Positions 57,804 through 64,000 of a DNA stretch of 64,000 nucleotides are shown one piece after another. The position numbers were made by a program, and so were the translations under genes. Numbering within the stretch: the stretch's first letter is position 1; the number at the start of each line of letters is the position of its first letter. Source of the DNA: Cantharellus purpuraceus (taxonomy: Eukaryota > Basidiomycota > Agaricomycetes > Cantharellales > Hydnaceae); contig JALBUN010000048.1 of assembly GCA_025174535.1 (NCBI GenBank), forward strand, positions 1,054,001-1,118,000, in the 5' to 3' direction. A model generated the notes under the pieces. The model saw only the letters and a program-made list of their open reading frames with translations. It had not been told where the DNA came from and searched no databases.

Positions 57804-60800
57804 ATGTTCTCCAGCTCACGACCCACAAATACACAGCAGCATGCACAGCGTACACAGTTTCCTTCCATCATACGCACCCGTTCTCAGCAAGGACGTCCTC
57901 TTTCCCCCGTTGATGTGTATGCGTCCCCCTTCAAAAGCGCAGTCCGCAGCCACAGTCACTCAACAAACCAGACAAGAACCGAACTCAAGACAGAGAACAT
58001 GGACATTCCCACACACAAAGGCACACATGATGGGACGTTACTCTCACCCTCACACAAGAAGCGTGCATCTTCTCCATCTTTTGACAACAGCGACAACACT
58101 GGGAAGCGTACAAGGGTTCTTGCCCAGTCGAATAAAGCCAACTCCCCTTCGTACAGACATTCTGAGGAGCTTCTTGATACACCGCACAGCGACACCCCAG
58201 TGACGCATGTTACACCATCACGAGTGGTCTCTGACGGATTTCCAGGCAAGGGATTAACTCATGTGGACCTTACCAGAGTTCCATCAAGCCCTTCCAAACT
58301 CGTTGGGTCGCCGCATAAGACATTCAAGATCATCAAAGATGACGGTTACGCCGTGAGAGTCCCCACCACTCCTGTCAGACGGCCAACCGTAGATGAAAAA
58401 ATTGAAATGCGCACAACAAGTGTGAGTGTATCTTGTGACAGTGTTTACTTGTCTAAGCAGTACCTTTAAACCTCTTGCGGTTTTTCTCAGCCACAGCAGC
58501 CATTCGGCCATCCGTCAGTAGCTAAAGAATACATTGTTCTACAATCTCCTACACGTGTCTGCGGTCCAGCCGCTCTAAGGGAGCAGCATTCCGCACCTAT
58601 CCAAAACCCATCAACCTCATCATTACCCGATCGCAATGCGTCTTCCATCCCGGCCAATGACACAATCCCTACTGTACACATACAATCGCAGTCTACGCCG
58701 GCCCGCCCAAAATACCTTACAAGGTCTTTGCTTTTTGGAGGAGGATCTCCGCTTACACCCCTCCCATCGACAACACTTCCCAACGGCTCGACATTGCCTC
58801 GTAAACCCAGGATTCCTTCTAATGTCTCCAGTGAAGGATTCACACCCACAAATAAACCAGCGATATCCTCAACTTCCTCAGGCGTTCCTCAAAGCTCTCC
58901 CTCCAAGTCCCGTATCCCCGTGCCCTCGAGCTCTTCTATATCGCGCCTCTCCAAACGACCTTCCTCGCTGTCAATTTCTACCCTCCCTGTGCCAGGTTCT
59001 TCAAGTCCCGTCAAAGCTTCATCCCGACCGTCTCCCATCAAATATCAGACGAGAACTAAGGGGAAAGTAAAATCCCGTGTTATGGCAAGGGGTCCTATGA
59101 CAAGACTAGCTGCGAAACGTGGATTACGTAGGACATCATCATCTTTCACAGGACTGCGCACTGCTTCGGTAGGATCTAATGCGCCTCTACCTCCTTTAGA
59201 TTCGAAGGAGCCCTTAAACGCTAATGTAGCTGTGTGCGTTCGGCCCGCGATAGAGAGAAAATCTCTTGTCACATCCTCTTTCCTTTCCTCTGAGAATATC
59301 TCAATTCAAGCAGGCTCTACTGCTTGCGCTCTAGTCAGCTCGAGTTTGGGGTCACCCAAGAAATCCTCCTTGACTGCACTCTCCACCGCTCTGCAAAAGC
59401 TAACGACCGCCCCACCTACCGCACCCTTGCCGCGTCCCCGTCCCAACACAAGTTTGGGGTTCGTCCGACCCAGCTTGATACCATCGCAAGCTCTGCCTGC
59501 ACCTGCCTTTGATAACCAAGATGACGTACACGTCGGTATGGCGCAAGACACGGCTGGTCTAGAGAGGGCAAAATCATCGAGACAATTGGACAAGATGAAT
59601 GCAGGCTTGGGAAAGATGGGCCTCCCACTCCGCAGGCCCTCGATGGGTGACAGTAATGGGAGGTCCGTGCAGTGGACTGGAGCGCCATTTGCGAGCAAGC
59701 AAACGACGTTGTCCACTGTTCCAGCTTCACCCTTTCGAAGCCGTGCGCCAACAGAGGCCGATGAGTTGCCAGCTGCTCAAGGCGACCAAGCTGAAGTAGT
59801 TGATGTGGATGCCTGGGTGTCATCATCTCTTGATGGCAAGGGGGAAAAAAAGAGCCAAACAGAGACGAATCGGCTCGAATATTTTGTTCCTCTGGCCGAC
59901 GAGCCACTTGCAAAAAAGCAACAACCGCATATAGATCTCATTTCCCCAAGTCGTCGAGCTTCTCAAGCATCGCTCTTACTTAGTCAATCGCTCTCACATT
60001 CCCGCCTGCCGGCCGCGCGTCCTCTAGCTCGCTCGGCTTCCACATCAGCAGTAAAGCTCAATCCTCGAACTCCGGTCAAGACGAGAGGCAGGACAAGACC
60101 TTCCCCACTGGCACCGCAACCTGCATCAGAGGGGAGTACTACTGTAAAACCAGATGATCCTATGGGTGGAAAGCGGTCCAACGCTCGTATGCCTGGATCA
60201 CTGGACGTACTCAAAGACTGTATTATTTTTGTGGACGTAAGGACAGAAGAAGGCGAAGACGCTGCAGCGCTGTTTGTCGACATGCTTAGAGGACTGGGAG
60301 CGAGGGTGGGTTTGATTCGACAGGTTGTCGCCCATTCATTTGATTCCTTTTGATTAGATTCTTGCAAAGCCGGGGAAGAGTTGTACACATTTAGTATACA
60401 AGGCAGGGCTGCCGTCAACAATTACGAGATACAAGTGCGTCCCTTTTCAGTATCTCAAAACCAGGCTTTCATATATTGCGGCAGATTGCTTCCTGAGCCT
60501 CGCCCACTTGCTGTTAGCATCGGCTGGGTAGTCGAGTGCGTAGAAAAACGGGCGCACGTGGACGAGGTTAGATTTCTAGTCAACCTAGATGAAATCGGCG
60601 TTGCAGGTGGTGTTCAGGTAGGTCCTCATGAGCAGCTGGTGATTCCGAACCAATGTCTCCGTCCCTGGTGTAGCGTCGACGCTCCATGCAACCCAAGCAG
60701 ATGAGAACATTAACATTGGGGCAACTGGATAACGGGGAACCAGCCGACATCAGTGTGCGGGCAGATTCATCTTTCACCTCTGAGGAGCCCTCTACCTCAG

Positions 60801-60957
60801 GTTAGTGCCATTATGATGACGTACTGATGGTTTGACTGACCTTCTACACCCAGGTCTAATACTCGCTAATCTCAGCCCCCCGGCACGAAGTCCTAATGAC
60901 CACTTACCCCCTCTGGAGCGGGCACGGCAGCGTAGCTTACGCTTGCCACACGAATGA
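57804..60957 (+). CDS. BRCT-domain protein, microcephalin-like C-terminus
   Basis: Long disordered protein with one clear C-terminal BRCT domain. The start is probably ATG 57804 (MFSSSRPTNTQQHAQRTQFP); ATG 57732 in the same frame lies within the CACGTG motif and is less likely. Residues 1 to about 800 are Ser/Pro/Lys/Arg-rich with repeated SPSK/SPVK-type sites and a basic patch (TRTKGKVKSRVMARGPMTRL). BRCT: LKDCIIFVDVRTEEGEDAAA, FVDMLRGLGARILAKPGKSC, THLVYKAGLPSTITRY, LLPEPRPLAVSIGWVVECVE (conserved Trp), RAHVDEVRFLVNLDEIGVAG. After two more introns the tail is RRRSMQPKQMRTLTLGQL and ENDs PPLERARQRSLRLPHE at TGA 60955-60957. The fold and the VDVRTEEG opening recall microcephalin-type BRCT domains; a DNA-damage or cell-cycle role is inference. 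Confidence 0.8.
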
Positions 60958-61188
60958 ACACAAATCCTTTCTTTTGATATGTTGATGTGTCTGCCAAGGT
61001 TGATTTCCTGGTTACACATGTTATTGTTTGTTTCATGCTGTTGTATCGTTTGATTGCTTTATATCTCTTTCATGTTATACCTACCAATATTATTCGTGAT
61101 GTATTACAGAACCTGCAGTGCAATCGCAAGCACCGGGGGGGGTACTTACTAATCAAATACAAAACTATACCATGTACATGTCTCGATG

Positions 61189-64000
61189 TCACAAGCCCAA
61201 ATGATCCATGACTGGTTGCCATTCCCCTCCAAGACCCAATTGCTCCAGGACGTTGTCGAAATCAACGGGTTGTGTATTATTATCTGAAGGGGGTAGGAAG
61301 TGTGATGAATAATCAAAATTCTCCCAGTCGAAAGGCAGGGATGGAAATGTGTTGGCAGCAGAGTCTACAGTAAACGGTCCGGAGGGTTGTACATCCACAG
61401 GTTTGTCAGAACTGTGTGAAGGATATTCATCAGAAGGATTGCTGGAAGGGGGGCTTTGCGATGACTCTGAGAAAACCTTGGCCGACTCGCTTGAATGTGG
61501 TGAGGAGGTCAAGGAAGGAGGCACCTGCGACTGTTGTAGAACACGGGGTCCGCCACCACCAAGGCAGTGGATTTCCTCGAGAACTTCGATTCCTCCGGGA
61601 GTAGCGCTAAATGTATCCTTCGGGGCTTTGTTCAGCGCGAATGCCGTGAATGCCTTCTGTTTCAACTCTCGGATGATGTCCTAAATCCACTCTTGGGTCA
61701 ATCGCAAGCCAGGCCAGGCGTGTAAATGCTCATACCAAAACTCTGCCACCACTGATGCTTTCAGATACTGCCTCCCAAAGCTGACTTGCCTGCTCTAAAC
61801 CAAGCAAGGCAGATGATGCGAGAGAGCAACCGGGACTGCGGGCAACGATAGAGCCAAGGACCTGGGTACTGTCAGTAGCCTTTCACTTGATAGCATAACC
61901 AGACATACTAATGTGGCTACGAATACATTTGGCCTGTTCAATGGTGTCTTTTAGCTAAGTGATAACAGAACAACAGGATTTTTGAATACCAAATAAACCA
62001 GATGCGCGATGACAACGCTGGGATCGCAGAGTGCAACTCATGTACTTTGGAGACGAATGTGATCGCGCTGTGGTGACATGCCACCACCGAAGGTGCGAAA
62101 GAGCTTTTCAATGGGTCGTCAGGAAAGTCTCTCAAAGCAAGTGCGAATGAACGTCTGTGCAGGAACAAGAGGGCTGGAATACGGTGAGCCATGTGATTCG
62201 TCGAAATAAACGAATAAAGTTTACTCACAAACTTCCTTAATAACGCTCATGAACGCCCGGTGTACAACGGTCCCAACACCTAGCTCATCAACATGTTTAT
62301 GCGACGTATCAGTGGCGTCGATGATTGAAGGGTATTCTCGGATCTTCGCATCCAATTGCAAAATGGCTCTATAGCTAAGCGCTTTCTTTGCGACCACAGT
62401 ATCCAAAACTTGGGATGTGCAGTCACGAATAAAAGATGCGACCCAGATGCGATCTGATAGGGAGACACGTGAAGCACAGGCCTCTTGAAAAAACGAAATT
62501 AGGACATACGTGAATCCTTAAAATCTCGCTCAGTGCTGCTCCGCTGATTTTCGGAGGAGACCCAGTCGATGTCGTGGAAGGACCGCGTGGGTGGTCTCCC
62601 TGAATGATCATCAAACGTCAGGCAATCTCATCATATCTGTCAATCACAAGTGCATACCTACGCAAAGAGACTACCAGCTGGTCATTATGTGCAAGTTTAA
62701 GAACGCTGAGGAAACACACCTGCCAAATTTCCACATTAACTACAGCAACTCTAGTGTACTGCCTATTCTCAACCTCCTCTGGGGCTAAATACGCTTCAGG
62801 ACTGTCTCAAAGAGGAACTCAAATGACGTACAGAGGTCAAATTTGTTGGGATCATGGTCTAAGCAGGCATCAATAAGTCGGAAGATTGCTGGGGATGGAT
62901 TCACGTACGAAGGCCAAGCTACGAAAAATGCTTAGTATTATGACATTGAGGACAATATAGAACTCACTGTAAGTGCTAATTTGAGATTGATTCCGGACAG
63001 CACCCACGCATGCTCTGGTTCATTCGTACCACGGGACATCATGAGGAAAACCCCTATTAAATGCTGAATAAATCATGATTAATTGCACCAAAAGACATGA
63101 CACTCGGTAGAACAGATACCATGGCCTGAAGAGCCGTTACTGTTGGAGACTCTAAAACGGGATTGAGACATAGGCTTGCGCGAGCCAGTAGGTGGTACCG
63201 CAGCCCTCTTGAAATTACCCAGGGCTGTGTGAGATCCAAGAGATCGCCGATCGCAAACACCTAATAACAAGCTAATTATCGATTGTGGGAAGAAGTAATA
63301 GAACGCGGGGCACGCGCCATGAACAGTAATCCTAATCGATGTCCCAGGGGTTTATCGGAGTTGTATGGAGCACCGTGATACAATGGCGAGAATATTTGCT
63401 CCACGAAACCATGTCGGGTGATAGGCGTAAAACTGTGGTACAAGTTCAGTTGGGTCAATCAGGTAAAGCAGTTCAAGCGCTTACTGCCAGGCATAATGTT
63501 CCCAATAGTTCTCGAAGAGAGACCAAGCCACCGGAAAGGGCGGGAGGCAGTTTTCAAGTATCCACGTGCTAAGATGTGTAACATCTAATGTTGGGAGACG
63601 GACCGGGAAGGAATGGGCCATATGAGCAAGTTCAGGGGGGAGATCTCCAAGAACCGAGGCAACCTCCCCCTTGTGTCTATAAACATCGCCATCGGCACCA
63701 ATCTTATCCTACACCACGAAACCATCCAGCAAGACTTCCAAATCACCTAACGACTAACTCACCCGCCACAAGAACTAGAACCATCACAGCAGTTAATTTC
63801 CAAAAGTTACGTGATAAAAGTGCGCTTACTGCACAGGCTCCCGTTGAGCCAAAGTACCGAGTTCCGTGGACGTCGAGAGTAAGAGTCCCCATGCATTCAG
63901 CCAACTCGTCCTCCTTCTCAACAGGTTCGGGCTCAGAGGTAGCAGGTTCTACAGGGGTGGCAACAAGACGAAGATCATCCCCTAATAATATATGGGGTTC
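61189..64000 (-). CDS. Fungal-specific transcription factor (5' part outside window)
   Basis: Partial gene, open at the right edge. The first visible exon reads EPHILLGDDLRLVATPVEPA, ELAECMGTLTLDVHGTRYFG then STGAC. MGxLTLDxxGxTRYFGxTG is the usual block between the Zn(II)2Cys6 DNA-binding domain and the fungal-specific domain. Further exons: GDLPPELAHMAHSFPVRLPT, LDVTHLSTWILENCLPPFPV, FTPITRHGFVEQIFSPLYHG, ASLCLNPVLESPTVTALQAM, AMSVLPSVMSFG and AILQLDAKIREYPSIIDATD. The last exon (61189-61665) is acidic and Ser/Pro-rich with PSLPFDWENFDYSSHFLPPS and ends VMDHLGL, a plausible activation domain. The zinc cluster must lie beyond 64000. Regulated pathway unknown. The stop is convergent with the BRCT gene, 231 bases away. 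Confidence 0.82.

Overview
The window looks like gene-dense nuclear DNA of a filamentous basidiomycete, probably an agaricomycete. Nearly every gene is split by many short GT-AG introns (mostly about 45 to 65 bases), intergenic gaps are a few hundred bases, and products match fungal families: a Bud6/Aip3 polarity protein, an Ecl1 zinc protein, the Shr3 permease chaperone, a GDP-mannose transporter, a fungal DOPA dioxygenase and a fungal-specific transcription factor. Gene models were joined by hand from frame, splice signals and family knowledge; outer coordinates are firmer than every internal exon edge. I saw no tRNA, rRNA, CRISPR array, transposon or virus-derived gene.

Layout, left to right. 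1-9.1 kb: 3' part of BUD6 (+), then cystathionine beta-synthase (-), a DOPA 4,5-dioxygenase-like gene (-) and a Gin4/Hsl1-type kinase (-). 9.6-16.4 kb: CCZ1 (-) and a UBP12/USP15-type deubiquitinase (-). 17.2-19.7 kb: ubiquitin-S27a fusion (-) and a clamp-loader subunit RFC5/Rfc3 (+) share a 310-base divergent promoter with two ACGCGT boxes. 19.8-29.4 kb: RED splicing factor, a PQ-loop membrane protein and clathrin heavy chain, all (+). 29.6-34.1 kb: RHO3 (-) and an iron-sulfur type L-serine dehydratase (-). 34.5-44.3 kb: an auxin-efflux-carrier-like transporter, GDP-mannose transporter, pyruvate carboxylase and a tiny single-domain biotinyl-like protein, all (+). 45.6-51.8 kb: SmB/B' (+), Ecl1-like protein (-), SET-domain lysine methyltransferase (-), Shr3 (-). 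52-57 kb: Bem3-like RhoGAP (-). 57.8-61 kb: BRCT protein (+). 61.2 kb to the end: 3' part of a fungal-specific transcription factor (-).

Most genes are housekeeping and not functionally clustered, although BUD6, a Gin4/Hsl1 kinase, RHO3 and a BEM3-like RhoGAP all serve polarity or morphogenesis. The most interesting locus is just downstream of pyruvate carboxylase (44058-44340). It encodes a 73-residue stand-alone copy of that enzyme's biotin-carrier domain. Its single intron lies at exactly the same place as in the enzyme gene, directly after the acceptor-lysine codon, but the methionines flanking that lysine are lost. Other points are a 13-base inverted repeat shared by two promoters, an 8-base microexon inside the RHO3 P-loop, and two GC-AG introns.
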